Shown here: in pieces, positions 28,816 through 37,771 of the stretch
How the letters are laid out: each line of letters starts with the position of its first letter
Numbering within the stretch: the first letter of the stretch is position 1
Source of the DNA: WVYX01 sp039592335
Lineage (GTDB): Bacteria; Gemmatimonadota; Gemmatimonadetes; Gemmatimonadales; GWC2-71-9
DNA length: 64,000 nt
NCBI GenBank assembly: GCA_039592335.1
Contig: JBDHBX010000002.1
Location: 136,738 to 200,737, forward strand
Direction of reading: 5' to 3'
Position numbers and translations under genes: made by a program
Notes under the pieces: model-generated
Databases searched by the model: none
What the model was told of the DNA's origin: nothing
Seen by the model: the letters and a program-made list of their open reading frames with translations, nothing else

Positions 28816-28869
28816 GGCCACCAAGCCCGACGTCAACCATTCCGCGGAGTCGGATATCCAAATGGGTGC

Positions 28870-29445
28870 ATGGAGCCAGCGGCGCTTCGGGAGCATTCCG
28901 TGACCGGGGAGCGTGACCGCACACCGACGAGCTCGGGCGCGGCCGACGCGAGGCGGGCAGCCAAAGGGGACCCGGAGGCCTTCGAGCGGCTGTACCACGC
29001 CCACGTGGCGCGGGTCCACAGCCTGGCCCGGCGGATGCTGGGCGAGCAGGATGCCGACGAAGCGACCCAGGATGCGTTCGTTAGGGCGTGGGAGAAGTTG
29101 GGGACGTTTCGTGGGGACGCGGCTTTCGGAACCTGGCTCCATCGATTGGCCGTCAATTTGTTCCTGGGACGGCGAGCCAAGCGGGCGAAAGACTGGGAAC
29201 GGATGCAGGGTGGACAGGAGCTGGTGGAGGTCGCCGGCGGGAAGCGTGAGGGCCTGGAGTTGCATATCGATTTCGAGGCGGCGATCGGCCGGCTGCCGAG
29301 TGGAGCGAGAGAGGTGTTCGTGCTGCACGACGTCGAGGGCTACAAGCACCACGAGATCGCCGACATGATCGGCGTGACCACGGGCACCACCAAGGCCCAG
29401 CTCCATCGGGCGCGGATGGCACTGCGCCGCTACATCGAGCGGTGA
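28870..29445 (+). CDS. ECF RNA polymerase sigma factor
   Basis: 191 residues. Region 2 (HVARVHSLARRMLGEQDADE, then ATQDAFVRAWEKLGTFRGD) and region 4 (LPSGAREVFVLHDVEGYKHH, then EIADMIGVTTGTTKAQLHRA) are clear. The N-terminal 25 residues are unconserved in style, so GTG 28902 is an alternative start. The next gene, 11 bases downstream, is a classical zinc anti-sigma factor. Two DUF4097 genes follow, making a sigma/anti-sigma plus envelope-protein operon distinct from the one at 16 kb. Confidence 0.94.
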   Translation: MEPAALREHSVTGERDRTPTSSGAADARRAAKGDPEAFERLYHAHVARVHSLARRMLGEQDADEATQDAFVRAWEKLGTFRGDAAFGTWLHRLAVNLFLGRRAKRAKDWERMQGGQELVEVAGGKREGLELHIDFEAAIGRLPSGAREVFVLHDVEGYKHHEIADMIGVTTGTTKAQLHRARMALRRYIER

Positions 29446-29456
29446 CGGAGTGAACC

Positions 29457-30107
29457 ATGACTGATGTTTGGACCGACCGGCTGTCGGAATACCTGGACGA
29501 GGAGCTGAGTGCTTCCGAGCGCGAAGCGCTGGAGGCGCACCTGCCGGAGTGCGGCGCGTGTGCCCAGGCGCTCGACGAGCTCCGCCGAGTCGCGGCACGG
29601 GCTGGGGCGCTCGAAGAGCGCCCGCCGGCAGACAACCTATGGCCCGGGATTGCCGCGCGCATCGCCGCGAAGGGTGAAGCCGCGCCGCGCGGCCCGGGGC
29701 GCCAAGTCGCGTTCACGGTGCCGCAGCTCGCGGCCGCGGCCGCCGCGCTGGTGCTGCTCACGGCGGGTGGCATGTGGCTGGCCTTGCCGTCGCGCGACGG
29801 CGGCCCCCTGGCGGTTCAGCCTGCGGGCATCCAGGCGCAACCGGTATCGGCAGCCGCCAGCAACTTCGACGCGGCGGTGGCCGACCTGCAGCGCCTGCTG
29901 GACGAGCGGCGCGGCCAGCTCGACTCGGCCACGATCCGGGTGCTGGAGGAGAACCTCGCCGTGATCGATCAGGCGCTCGCGGAGGCCCGTGCGGCGTTGG
30001 CCGAGGATCCCGCCAACGCCTATCTGAATCAGCACCTGGCGACGACCATGTGGCGCAAGGTGCACCTGCTCCAGCGGGCGGCGACGCTCACCGGTGGGGC
30101 CACCTAG
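29457..30107 (+). CDS. Zinc-finger anti-sigma factor (ZAS type)
   Basis: 216 residues. The N-terminal zf-HC2 domain has H28-x3-C32-x2-C35 (AHLPECGAC), the metal site that holds ECF sigma factors. One transmembrane helix lies at about 84-104 (LAAAAAALVLLTAGGMWLAL). The outer part, about 110 residues, is helical and rich in Leu, Ala and Gln (LQRLLDERRGQLD). It is 11 bases downstream of the sigma gene, so the pair should be cotranscribed with the sigma held at the membrane until an envelope signal arrives. Confidence 0.93.
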   Translation: MTDVWTDRLSEYLDEELSASEREALEAHLPECGACAQALDELRRVAARAGALEERPPADNLWPGIAARIAAKGEAAPRGPGRQVAFTVPQLAAAAAALVLLTAGGMWLALPSRDGGPLAVQPAGIQAQPVSAAASNFDAAVADLQRLLDERRGQLDSATIRVLEENLAVIDQALAEARAALAEDPANAYLNQHLATTMWRKVHLLQRAATLTGGAT

Positions 30108-30131
30108 CGCGAACGAGAAGGGATACGAACG

Positions 30132-30980
30132 ATGTTGACTCATCTGATCGCAGCGGCGCTACTGACCGTTCCGCTTCCGCAAGAAACCGACACCGTGGTG
30201 CCCGTGAGTCCCGAGGCGCGGCTCGACGTCCACGCGATGGGTGGGGAGGTCGTGGTACGGACGTGGGATCGGGACGAGATGCGGGTGCGGGCCAGACACG
30301 GGTCGCGAGACCGCGTGGAGATTAGTGCGAGCGCCGCGGTGGCGCGGGTGCGAGTCACGGGCTACCGAGGCGTACCCAGCGGCGTGGACCTGGAGATCAC
30401 GATCCCGGCGGGGATGGACGTGGATCTGGGGGGGACCTTCCTGGACATCGACATCGAGGGCGTGACCGGCGAGGTGATGGCCGAGACGGTGCACGGCAAC
30501 GTCGTGCTCCACGGAGGGCGCGGCGTCATCCGCCTGCAGTCGACCCAAGGCACCGTGGAGTGTGAGGATGCCGAGGGCCGCATCGACGTCGGCACCATGA
30601 ACGGGTCGCTGCGGCTACGCAACGTGGCGGGTGAGATCACGGGCGAGACGGTCAACGGTAGTGTCACCGTCGAGAGCGCGGATGCGGCGTCCGTAGACAT
30701 CGCGACGGTCAACGGCACCGTGACCTACGAGGGCACGGTGCGGAACGGCGGGCGCTATCTGCTGACCAGCCACAACGGCGACATCACGTTCGCCGTGCCG
30801 CAGGGCAGCAATGCGACGATGTCGGTGACCACCTTCGCCGGCGAGTTCGTGGCGGAGTTCCCGGTGACGCTCAGCGAGACTTCGGCGGGTGGAAAGCGGT
30901 TCAGCTTCGTGTTGGGGAACGGCAGCGCGCGTGTGGAGCTGGAGTCGTTCGGCGGAACGATCCTGCTGCGGCGCCCTTAG
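30132..30980 (+). CDS. DUF4097 family beta-strand repeat protein
   Basis: 282 residues with a short signal-like N-terminus (LIAAALLTVPLPQ). The body is an all-beta repeat of DUF4097 type: repeated units with [TG]-[VM]-[NH]-G, such as ETVHGNVVL, GTMNGSLRL, ETVNGSVTV and ATVNGTVTY, consistent with a right-handed beta-helix or adhesin-like fold. Function of the family is not established; it is often near anti-sigma and envelope-stress genes. An ATACGAACG-type spacer separates it from the anti-sigma gene; the next gene is a paralogue. Confidence 0.87.
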   Translation: MLTHLIAAALLTVPLPQETDTVVPVSPEARLDVHAMGGEVVVRTWDRDEMRVRARHGSRDRVEISASAAVARVRVTGYRGVPSGVDLEITIPAGMDVDLGGTFLDIDIEGVTGEVMAETVHGNVVLHGGRGVIRLQSTQGTVECEDAEGRIDVGTMNGSLRLRNVAGEITGETVNGSVTVESADAASVDIATVNGTVTYEGTVRNGGRYLLTSHNGDITFAVPQGSNATMSVTTFAGEFVAEFPVTLSETSAGGKRFSFVLGNGSARVELESFGGTILLRRP

Positions 30981-31019
30981 GGAACGACAATCATTCAGCG
31001 GGTTTCGAGGAGAAATACA

Positions 31020-31805
31020 ATGCGAGTAATGCCCATTCTTGTGACGCTGGGCGCCGTGGTAGTGGCCGCCCCGGCCCAGGTGATGGCCCAGGACTTCGAG
31101 TGGTCCGGGCGCCTCTCAGCGGGGCAGGCGATCGAGGTCAAGGGGATCAACGGCGACATCGAGGCGATGGCGGCGAGCGGTGACCAGGTCGAGGTGACGG
31201 CCGTGAAGAGGGAGGGGCGCCGCGGGTACGCCGACGAGGTGACCTTCGAGGTGCTGGAGCACGACGACGGCGTCACGATCTGCGTCATGTACCCGAGCGA
31301 GCCCGGTGAGCGGGAGAACGAGTGCCGCCAGGGCGGTCACGGCCACATGAGCGTGCACGACAACGACACTGAAGTGCGGCTCACCGTGCGCGTCCCCGCC
31401 GGCGTCGACTTCGTGGGCCGCACGGTGAACGGCAATATCGATACCGGCCCCCTCGGCGGAGATGTTCGGGCGTACACGGTGAACGGTGGCATCGAGATCG
31501 ACGCGTCCGGCTACGCCCAGGCGAAGACCGTGAACGGCTCGATCCGTGCCAGCATGGGCCGGGCCGACTGGAGTGGGGATCTGGACTTCGAGACGGTGAA
31601 TGGGAGCATCACGCTGGACCTCCCCGCCGACCTGAGCGCCCGCGTCGAGGCCAGCACCGTGAACGGTGACCTGCACACCGATTTTCCGCTCACGATCCAG
31701 GGACGCTGGGGTCCCAGGCGCCTGCAGGGCACCATCGGCGAGGGCGGCCGCACGTTGCACCTCTCGACCGTAAACGGCGGCATCTCGCTGCGCCGCAGCG
31801 GCTGA
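31020..31805 (+). CDS. DUF4097 family beta-strand repeat protein, second copy
   Basis: 261 residues with a signal peptide (about 1-22, ending VMAQ). It shows at least five strict TVNG units (RTVNGNIDT, YTVNGGIEI, KTVNGSIRA, ETVNGSITL, STVNGDLHT) and a final STVNGGISL, a more regular version of the upstream paralogue. A cysteine pair (in TICVMY and NECRQG) and a His-rich insert (GGHGHMSVHD) are unique to this copy and could bind metal. A hairpin terminator follows 24 bases after the stop, closing the sigma/anti-sigma/DUF4097 operon. Confidence 0.88.
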   Translation: MRVMPILVTLGAVVVAAPAQVMAQDFEWSGRLSAGQAIEVKGINGDIEAMAASGDQVEVTAVKREGRRGYADEVTFEVLEHDDGVTICVMYPSEPGERENECRQGGHGHMSVHDNDTEVRLTVRVPAGVDFVGRTVNGNIDTGPLGGDVRAYTVNGGIEIDASGYAQAKTVNGSIRASMGRADWSGDLDFETVNGSITLDLPADLSARVEASTVNGDLHTDFPLTIQGRWGPRRLQGTIGEGGRTLHLSTVNGGISLRRSG

Positions 31806-31829
31806 CCGTCGATCGCATCGGTGTGTCAA

Positions 31830-31868
31830 TGAGGCCGCGGGGATAGCGCTCCCGGCGGCCTCACTCTT
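31830..31868 (+). terminator. Hairpin terminator after the DUF4097 pair
   Basis: Arms 31830-31842 and 31851-31863 pair over 12 of 13 positions (one G-G mismatch) with an 8-base loop, followed by a short pyrimidine run CTCTTT. Confidence 0.65.
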
Positions 31869-31884
31869 TGGCTATCCTTCCCGC

Positions 31885-33090
31885 ATGAACCTGCGACATG
31901 TCACGCTTGGCCTGCTCTGTACCGCCCTGTTCGCCTGCGGGGAGCGTGGCGAGGCACAGAGTGACGACACGATTCAGGAGCTGGCGCGCGAGCTCGTGCC
32001 CGCTGTCGAGGAGGCGGTGCAGCTCCGGTTTCGCAGCGCCCCCGCCATTGCGGTGCGCTCGCGGGACGCCGTGCAGGCCTACCTCGAAGCGAAGCTGGAC
32101 AGCGAGCTGCCACCCGAGGTGCTGGAGGGGATCGAGGTTGCCTACCGGCTGTTCCGGCTGATCCCGGACACGCTCGATCTCAATGCCCTGCTCCTCGCGC
32201 TCTACACGGAACAGGTCGTGGGGTATTTCGATCCCGACTCCAGCACGCTCTACGTGGTGGAGGGTGCCGAGGCGACGGAGTTGCGTATGGTGCTGGTGCA
32301 CGAGCTGGTCCACGCACTCCAGGATCAGTACGTCTCCGTCAGCGACCTGCTCGATCCCGACGCCGGGAACGACCGCCGCAGCGCCGCCCAGGCGGTGCTG
32401 GAGGGACAGGCCACGCTCGTATCGCTCAAGGCGATGCTCCCCGGCCAGGACCTGCAGGCCATGCCGGAGCTGTGGCAGAACTTCCGGCCGGCGATCAAGC
32501 AGCAGTATGAGTTGATGCCGGTGTTCAGCACGGCACCGGTGATCCTGCAAGAGGTGTTGATCTTCCCGTATCTGGGCGGGGCCGATTTCGTGCGGTGGTT
32601 CGAGGGAGCGTACCCCGATACGGTTCCGTTCGGCCCGCGCCTGCCCCAGTCTACGGAACAGGTGCTCCATCCGGACCGGTACCGGGACGACGACGGCCCG
32701 ATCGATTTGGCCTTTGCGGACGACGCGGCGGCGCTCTATTCGGATGAGCTGGGGGAGTTCGAGACGCGCGTGCTGCTAGGGGTTCTCACCGAGAGCGAGT
32801 CGATGGGCCGGGCGGGGGCGATGGCCTGGGGCGGAGACCAGTACGCGGTGTTCCGTGGCGCGACCGGTGACGCGCTGGTGTGGTGGTCGGTGTGGGACAC
32901 GGAGCGGGCGGCGGATCGGTTCGCCGGCGTGCTCGAGCGCGGGTGGGGCATGCGCGAGACCTCGGGGCGGCGCTCCGCCGTGGAGCGGTTCACCGTCGAG
33001 GGACACGCCGCCGTGCGGCTGATAGATGCCCCGAGCGTCTGGCCGGGTTGGGACGACCCACCGGCCGTCCGCGTGGCGGCACCCGACTAG
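31885..33090 (+). CDS. Putative zinc metallopeptidase lipoprotein
   Basis: 401 residues. A lipoprotein signal ends at C18 (ALFAC). The HELVHALQDQY motif (H139, E140, H143) is a classical HExxH zinc site, and a downstream VLEGQATLVS supplies a likely third ligand (Glu), giving a gluzincin-like pattern. The surrounding TEQVVGYFDPDSSTLYVVEG is typical of uncharacterised bacterial lipoproteins with this site. I cannot name a peptidase family with certainty. It starts after the terminator of the DUF4097 operon and its stop overlaps that of the convergent DUF445 gene. Confidence 0.8.
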   Translation: MNLRHVTLGLLCTALFACGERGEAQSDDTIQELARELVPAVEEAVQLRFRSAPAIAVRSRDAVQAYLEAKLDSELPPEVLEGIEVAYRLFRLIPDTLDLNALLLALYTEQVVGYFDPDSSTLYVVEGAEATELRMVLVHELVHALQDQYVSVSDLLDPDAGNDRRSAAQAVLEGQATLVSLKAMLPGQDLQAMPELWQNFRPAIKQQYELMPVFSTAPVILQEVLIFPYLGGADFVRWFEGAYPDTVPFGPRLPQSTEQVLHPDRYRDDDGPIDLAFADDAAALYSDELGEFETRVLLGVLTESESMGRAGAMAWGGDQYAVFRGATGDALVWWSVWDTERAADRFAGVLERGWGMRETSGRRSAVERFTVEGHAAVRLIDAPSVWPGWDDPPAVRVAAPD

Positions 33091-34652
33091 GGCATCAGCA
33101 GCGAGACACCGTACGCCATCGCGCCCACGATGGCGCCCAGCAGGTACCCCAATCGCACGATCAGGTTGAGCTCTCGCTGCGTCGTATTGCGCACGATCTC
33201 CTCGATGCGCTGCAGCGAAAAGCCCAGCACCTTCTGCTCGACCATGGCCTGCACGTCCACCTGCCCCACGACCTCGGGGAGTTGTTCCTGAATCCACTGC
33301 CACAGCACGGGCGCGAGCTGTGAGGCGATGCGATCGGTGCTTCCCTCGGGCAGCCAGTCGGCGGGGCGTCCCACGGGCCGGTTGAGCAGCGCCCGCAGGG
33401 CCGTGGCGGTGCCGTCCCGCACCCATCCTTGCAGGCGCGGCGTGCGGGCGGCCTCGGCCAACCAAGACGCGGCACGCTCCGGTGGCAGGTGCCGCAGGAG
33501 GTCGCCCCAGGTACGCTGCTCCGTGGCCTGAAGCGCCCGGTCGAGCTGCTCGATGGCGTGCTGTCGCGTGGTCGGGTCCCGCAGCGCGGCCGTGATGTTC
33601 CGCCCCGCGGCGTTCTTGATGCCCTCGGTTCGCTCCGGTCCCAGCCGTGCGAAGTGATCCCTGAGGGGGCGCCGCAGGAAGTTGACCACGGCGTCGTTGA
33701 TCGACCGTGCCACCTGCGTGCGCATCTCCGGCTCGTCCAGCAGGGCGGCGAGCTGATCCACGCCCTCCCGCTCGAAGTTGTCGAGCAGCCGGGCGATCGT
33801 CTTCTCGGTGACTACGAGCCGGGCCACGATCCGCTCGTGTAGCATCAGCTCGCGCACGAAGCGCTCGAACAGCTCGTGGAGCGCACGCTGGATGCGTCCG
33901 CGTGCCTTCTGGTCGGCTAGGATTGCGGCGAGGCGGTCGATGGCCACGGGGAGATAGCCCGTCATCTCCCGCTCGATGGCCGCCACCAGGTCGGGCGGCA
34001 GGCGGTCGAGCAGGGGCGTCTCGTCCTGTGCGAGGCGGTCGATCTGGCGGTCGAGCCATCCGTGAATCGTGCGGTCGAGCTCCTCGCTCGCCACGGCGTC
34101 GCCCACCCACCGCTCCACGCGCTCCCGGATCGCCTCCTGGCGCACGGCCGTGAGCAGGTCGCCAACGGGACGATCGGCGTAGTCGTCGTGCGCCTTGGTG
34201 AGAAACCGTTCGACCGCTTCCTGGAACTGATCGGTCGCCACGAACTCCTCGACCTTGTCAGCCACGGTCGTCGCCACCCCATCGAGCACCTGCTCGAGCT
34301 CCTGCACCAATCCCTCGGGGAACTCGTCGCGCAGCGCTCCCCGCTCGCTCTCCAGCAACGTGGTCACGAAGTGGAGCACCGCGCGGTGGAAGGCCTCCTG
34401 CACGCCCGGGGCGCTCAGCTGCTGGGCGAGATCCTGGGCCGTGAGGAGCCGCTGGCCCACGGTGCGGCCGATCGTCTTGGCCAGGCGGGCCTTGTTCTTG
34501 GGGATTGCGCCCTGGAGCCTGAGCGGCCACAAGCCCCTCGGCTCGTAGGGGTGGAACAGCATGGAGATCGCGACGGCATTCGTGATGCCGCCGGCCAGTG
34601 CTCCGAACAGGATGGTGACGATCGCGCGCAGGGCGTCGAGCTCAGCGAGCAC
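33087..34652 (-). CDS. DUF445 family membrane protein
   Basis: About 521 residues. An N-terminal helix with the DUF445 signature (ALAGGITNAVAISMLFHPYEP, just after the start) is followed by GAIPKNKARLAKTIG, a long helical, probably coiled-coil region of about 400 residues, and a C-terminal hydrophobic segment (LIVRLGYLLGAIVGAMAYGV). The start is uncertain: GTG 34652 is chosen because homology begins there, though the frame stays open to 34778. The gene is divergent from the SDF symporter. DUF445 proteins are membrane-tethered; their function is unknown. Confidence 0.85.
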   Translation of the reverse strand: MLAELDALRAIVTILFGALAGGITNAVAISMLFHPYEPRGLWPLRLQGAIPKNKARLAKTIGRTVGQRLLTAQDLAQQLSAPGVQEAFHRAVLHFVTTLLESERGALRDEFPEGLVQELEQVLDGVATTVADKVEEFVATDQFQEAVERFLTKAHDDYADRPVGDLLTAVRQEAIRERVERWVGDAVASEELDRTIHGWLDRQIDRLAQDETPLLDRLPPDLVAAIEREMTGYLPVAIDRLAAILADQKARGRIQRALHELFERFVRELMLHERIVARLVVTEKTIARLLDNFEREGVDQLAALLDEPEMRTQVARSINDAVVNFLRRPLRDHFARLGPERTEGIKNAAGRNITAALRDPTTRQHAIEQLDRALQATEQRTWGDLLRHLPPERAASWLAEAARTPRLQGWVRDGTATALRALLNRPVGRPADWLPEGSTDRIASQLAPVLWQWIQEQLPEVVGQVDVQAMVEQKVLGFSLQRIEEIVRNTTQRELNLIVRLGYLLGAIVGAMAYGVSLLMP

Positions 34653-34777
34653 GGGCTTCAGCGCCTCGTTGCAGCGTGCAACTGTACACCCTCGTGAGAA
34701 ATCGGTCTCGTGGCGTCGACGGGGCGCGGGGGCCACGTGTTCCCCCCGCGCGGTTTGCGATGCACAATATACGGCCA

Positions 34778-36034
34778 ATGCGAATCCCGGTCCGATCCCT
34801 GACCCTCTGGATCTTCGTCGGCCTGTTTGCCGGTCTGATCGCCGGCAGGGTGCTCGGCGAGTCCATCGTGCCGCTGGCCGGCCTCCTGTCCGACGTGTTC
34901 CTGCGGCTGCTGCGCATGGCGGTGCTGCCCCTTATCGTCACGTCCCTCACGGCCGCGGTGATCAGTGTGGGCGGCAAGAAGAACCTGGAGATCCTCGGGG
35001 CCAAGACGTTCGCCTACTATGTCACGACGAGCATGCTGGCGATCCTTACCGGCCAGATCCTGGTGAATGTGTTCCGGCCGGGGGTGGGTTCGACGATCCA
35101 GCTCGAGGAGGCCGTGAGCGAGGTCCCGGCCACCCAGCGCAGCTTCTCCGAGCTCCTGCTGAACATCATTCCGGAGAACCCCTTCGCCGCGCTGGCCGAG
35201 GGACACGTGCTCCCGGTCATCTTCTTCTGCATCCTGCTGGGGTACTTCATCACCCGGCTCGACGAGCCCGACAAGGGTCGCCTGGGCGACTTCTTCCAGG
35301 CGGCCTTCCACGCGATGATGAAGCTCACCCGGGCGGTGATCTGGCTGGCGCCGGTCGGCGTGTTCGGGATCAACGCCAAGATCGTGGCGACGACCGGGTT
35401 CGAGGCATTCCGGTCGCTCGGGTTCTACTTCGTGGTGGTGCTTCTCGGCCTCCTGATCCACGCCGCGGTCACGTTGCCGACGCTGACCTACCTCGTGACG
35501 CGGCGGAATCCTGCGCGCCATTACCGTGGTATGCCCCCGGCGCTGGTGACGGGGTTCTCAACGGGCTCCACCATCGTGACCCTGCCGCTCACGATGGAGG
35601 CCGTGACCCGGAACTCGAAAGTGTCCGACAAGATCGCCTCCTTCGTGCTCCCCATCGGGGCCACCGTGAACATGGACGGCACCGCCCTGTACGAGTGCGT
35701 GGCCGTCATCTTCATCGCCCAGGTGTACGGCATCGCGCTCTCGATCGACCAGCAGGTCGTGGTCGCGCTCACGGCGTTGCTGGCCTCCATCGGCGCCGCC
35801 AGCGTACCGATGTCGGGGCTCGTCATGATGTCGATCATCCTGACCGCCGTGGGGCTGCCGCTCGAGGGGGTGGGCATCGTGCTCGCCGTGGACCGGGTGC
35901 TCGACATGTTCCGCACCATGGTGAACGTGCTGAGCGACTCCGTCGGCGCAGTGGTGGTGGCGAAGTGGGAGGGCGAGGATGTGTTGCCGCCGCGACGGGC
36001 ATCCGCGGAACGGGCAGCGGCGTTGGGCGGGTAG
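34778..36034 (+). CDS. Dicarboxylate/amino acid:cation symporter (SDF family)
   Basis: 418 residues from ATG 34778; an alternative ATG lies at 34760. It imports C4-dicarboxylates or acidic amino acids with Na+ or H+. Family motifs are RLLRMAVLPLIVTSLTAAVI (start of the conserved core), STGSTIVTLPLTMEA (hairpin HP2-like substrate site region) and LPIGATVNMDGTALYECVA (the NMDGT motif that binds Na+ and substrate). About eight membrane spans plus re-entrant loops are expected. It is 97 bases upstream of another secondary transporter. Confidence 0.94.
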   Translation: MRIPVRSLTLWIFVGLFAGLIAGRVLGESIVPLAGLLSDVFLRLLRMAVLPLIVTSLTAAVISVGGKKNLEILGAKTFAYYVTTSMLAILTGQILVNVFRPGVGSTIQLEEAVSEVPATQRSFSELLLNIIPENPFAALAEGHVLPVIFFCILLGYFITRLDEPDKGRLGDFFQAAFHAMMKLTRAVIWLAPVGVFGINAKIVATTGFEAFRSLGFYFVVVLLGLLIHAAVTLPTLTYLVTRRNPARHYRGMPPALVTGFSTGSTIVTLPLTMEAVTRNSKVSDKIASFVLPIGATVNMDGTALYECVAVIFIAQVYGIALSIDQQVVVALTALLASIGAASVPMSGLVMMSIILTAVGLPLEGVGIVLAVDRVLDMFRTMVNVLSDSVGAVVVAKWEGEDVLPPRRASAERAAALGG

Positions 36035-36131
36035 CGGAGCCCTCGGGGACTTTGCCGTCCTCAGCGCCATTCATTAGTATCCGCCACCATTCCTGCGGAG
36101 GCTCGCCTCCAACGCATACGGGAGAGTTGAC

Positions 36132-37676
36132 GTGAACAAGCGCCGCATCACGCTCCTCGTCAGCGGCCTGCTGGTGATCACCGCCCTCGCCGCGACGGGG
36201 AGATTCCCCCAACAGGGCGATCACTACGGCTTCTGGTCGGTGCTCCCGCCGGCGGTGGCGATCATCCTGGCGTTTGCCACCCGCGACGTGATCAGCTCGC
36301 TGTTCCTCGGCATTGCGCTGGGCGGGGTCATCAGCGGCAAGCTGAACATCGTGCAGGAATACCTGATCCCCTCGATCGGCAGCGAAGCCTACGCGCTGAT
36401 CCTGCTGGTGTATCTCTGGGCGTTGGGCGGCCTCATCGGGCTGTGGACGCGCACCGGGGGCGCGCAGACGTTCGCCGAGTGGGCCGGGAGCAAGATCGTC
36501 GTGGGCCCACGCACGGCGAAGTTCTTTGCCTGGTTCATGGGTCTCGTGTTCCACCAGGGCGGGACCATCAGCACGGTGCTCACGGGGACCACCGTGCGGC
36601 CGGTGTGCGACAAGCACCGCGTGTCGCACGAGGAGCTGTCCTATATCGTCGACTCGACGGCGTCGCCAGCCGCCACGCTCATCCCGTTCAATGTCTGGCC
36701 CATCTACGTGGGCGGATTGGTGGTCGGCACCGTGCCCTTCTTGGGGACGATGTCGGAGAGCATCGGCTTCTTCTTCAAGGCGCTGCCGTTCAATTTCTAC
36801 GCCTGGTTCGCCGTGCTGTTCACGCTGCTCTTGTCCATCGAGAAGATGCCGTTCCTGCCGGGCCGGCTCTGGGGGAACGTACCGCTGGTGGTGGGACGCA
36901 GGATGACCGGCGCGATCGTGCGGGCCCGCAAGACGGGGCAGCTCAACCGGCCGGGCTCGCAGCCCCTCACCTCGGATGAGCTCACCGTGGTGCGGGTGGC
37001 GGAGGGGTACCGCAGCGGCCTCATCGACTTCTTCGGGCCGATGGGCATGCTTCTCGGCGTGGCGATTCTGCCCTACGTCTACACGTTCTTCGTACTGGGA
37101 TCGGACCAGCCGACCCTGCTCATCGCGGAGGCGTTCATGCTGGCCGTGCTTGCCGGCCTCGTCATCGCGCTGGTGAAGGGGATGCGGCTGCGCACGGCGA
37201 TGGAGGCCATCGTCGACGGGTGCAAGGGCGTGACCATCGGCGCGATCGTGCTCGCGCTCGCGGTGACTCTCAAGAGCGTGGCCGACTCGGTGGGCACGGC
37301 GCCCTACATCATCGAGGTTACCTCCGGGTTCCTCACGCCGGTCATCGTGCCGGCGCTGTTCCTGGTGCTGTGTATGGTGATCGCGTTCTCGACCGGCACG
37401 TCGTGGGGTACCTATGCGGTGGTGTTTCCGGTCGCCATGCCGCTGGCCTTCTCGGTGAGCCAGGACCCCTTCTTCCTCGTGCTCTGTTTCGGCGCCGTGA
37501 CGGGCGGGAGCGTGTTCGGCGATCAGTGCTCGCCGATCTCGGACACCACGATCCTGTCCTCGCTCGCCACGGGGTCGGATCTCATGGACCACGTGTACAC
37601 CCAGATCCCGCTGGCGCTGACCGCCGCCGGGCTGGGGGCGATCCTCTATACGCTGCTGGCGGCGTTCGCGCTGTAG
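36132..37676 (+). CDS. NhaC-family Na+/H+ antiporter, long form
   Basis: 514 residues starting at GTG 36132 with a GGGAGAG ribosome site. The first helix looks like an uncleaved signal (ITLLVSGLLVITALAATG). Family blocks are YIVDSTASPAATLIPFNVWP and FSTGTSWGTYAVVFPVAMPL, then GGSVFGDQCSPISDTTILSS. It is paralogous to the 23.5 kb NhaC gene (same block order) but 50 residues longer. It could take Na+, or an amino acid as substrate, given its closeness to the SDF symporter. Confidence 0.92.
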   Translation: MNKRRITLLVSGLLVITALAATGRFPQQGDHYGFWSVLPPAVAIILAFATRDVISSLFLGIALGGVISGKLNIVQEYLIPSIGSEAYALILLVYLWALGGLIGLWTRTGGAQTFAEWAGSKIVVGPRTAKFFAWFMGLVFHQGGTISTVLTGTTVRPVCDKHRVSHEELSYIVDSTASPAATLIPFNVWPIYVGGLVVGTVPFLGTMSESIGFFFKALPFNFYAWFAVLFTLLLSIEKMPFLPGRLWGNVPLVVGRRMTGAIVRARKTGQLNRPGSQPLTSDELTVVRVAEGYRSGLIDFFGPMGMLLGVAILPYVYTFFVLGSDQPTLLIAEAFMLAVLAGLVIALVKGMRLRTAMEAIVDGCKGVTIGAIVLALAVTLKSVADSVGTAPYIIEVTSGFLTPVIVPALFLVLCMVIAFSTGTSWGTYAVVFPVAMPLAFSVSQDPFFLVLCFGAVTGGSVFGDQCSPISDTTILSSLATGSDLMDHVYTQIPLALTAAGLGAILYTLLAAFAL

Positions 37677-37729
37677 CGGCACTCCCGCGGCGCCTGTTGG
37701 GCGCGCCTAAGTTGAGGGACCCCTGGGGT

Positions 37730-37759
37730 TTGTCCATTCACGGGGTCCCCGGCTATATT
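37730..37759 (+). promoter_or_regulatory. Candidate ffh-operon promoter
   Basis: TTGTCC (37730-37735) and TATATT (37754-37759) are 18 bases apart. Transcription would start near 37766, only about 6 bases before the ffh ATG, which has no visible ribosome site. An 8-bp inverted repeat (37716-37723 with 37742-37749) overlaps the spacer and could be the upstream gene's terminator or an operator. Confidence 0.45.
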
Positions 37760-37771
37760 ACGCGGCTCGTT

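Noticed and set aside
35835..37682. A 615-codon open frame antisense to the NhaC and SDF genes
   Set aside because: It is rich in Arg, His, Asp and Gln with no recognisable domain, and both plus-strand genes have clear family motifs.
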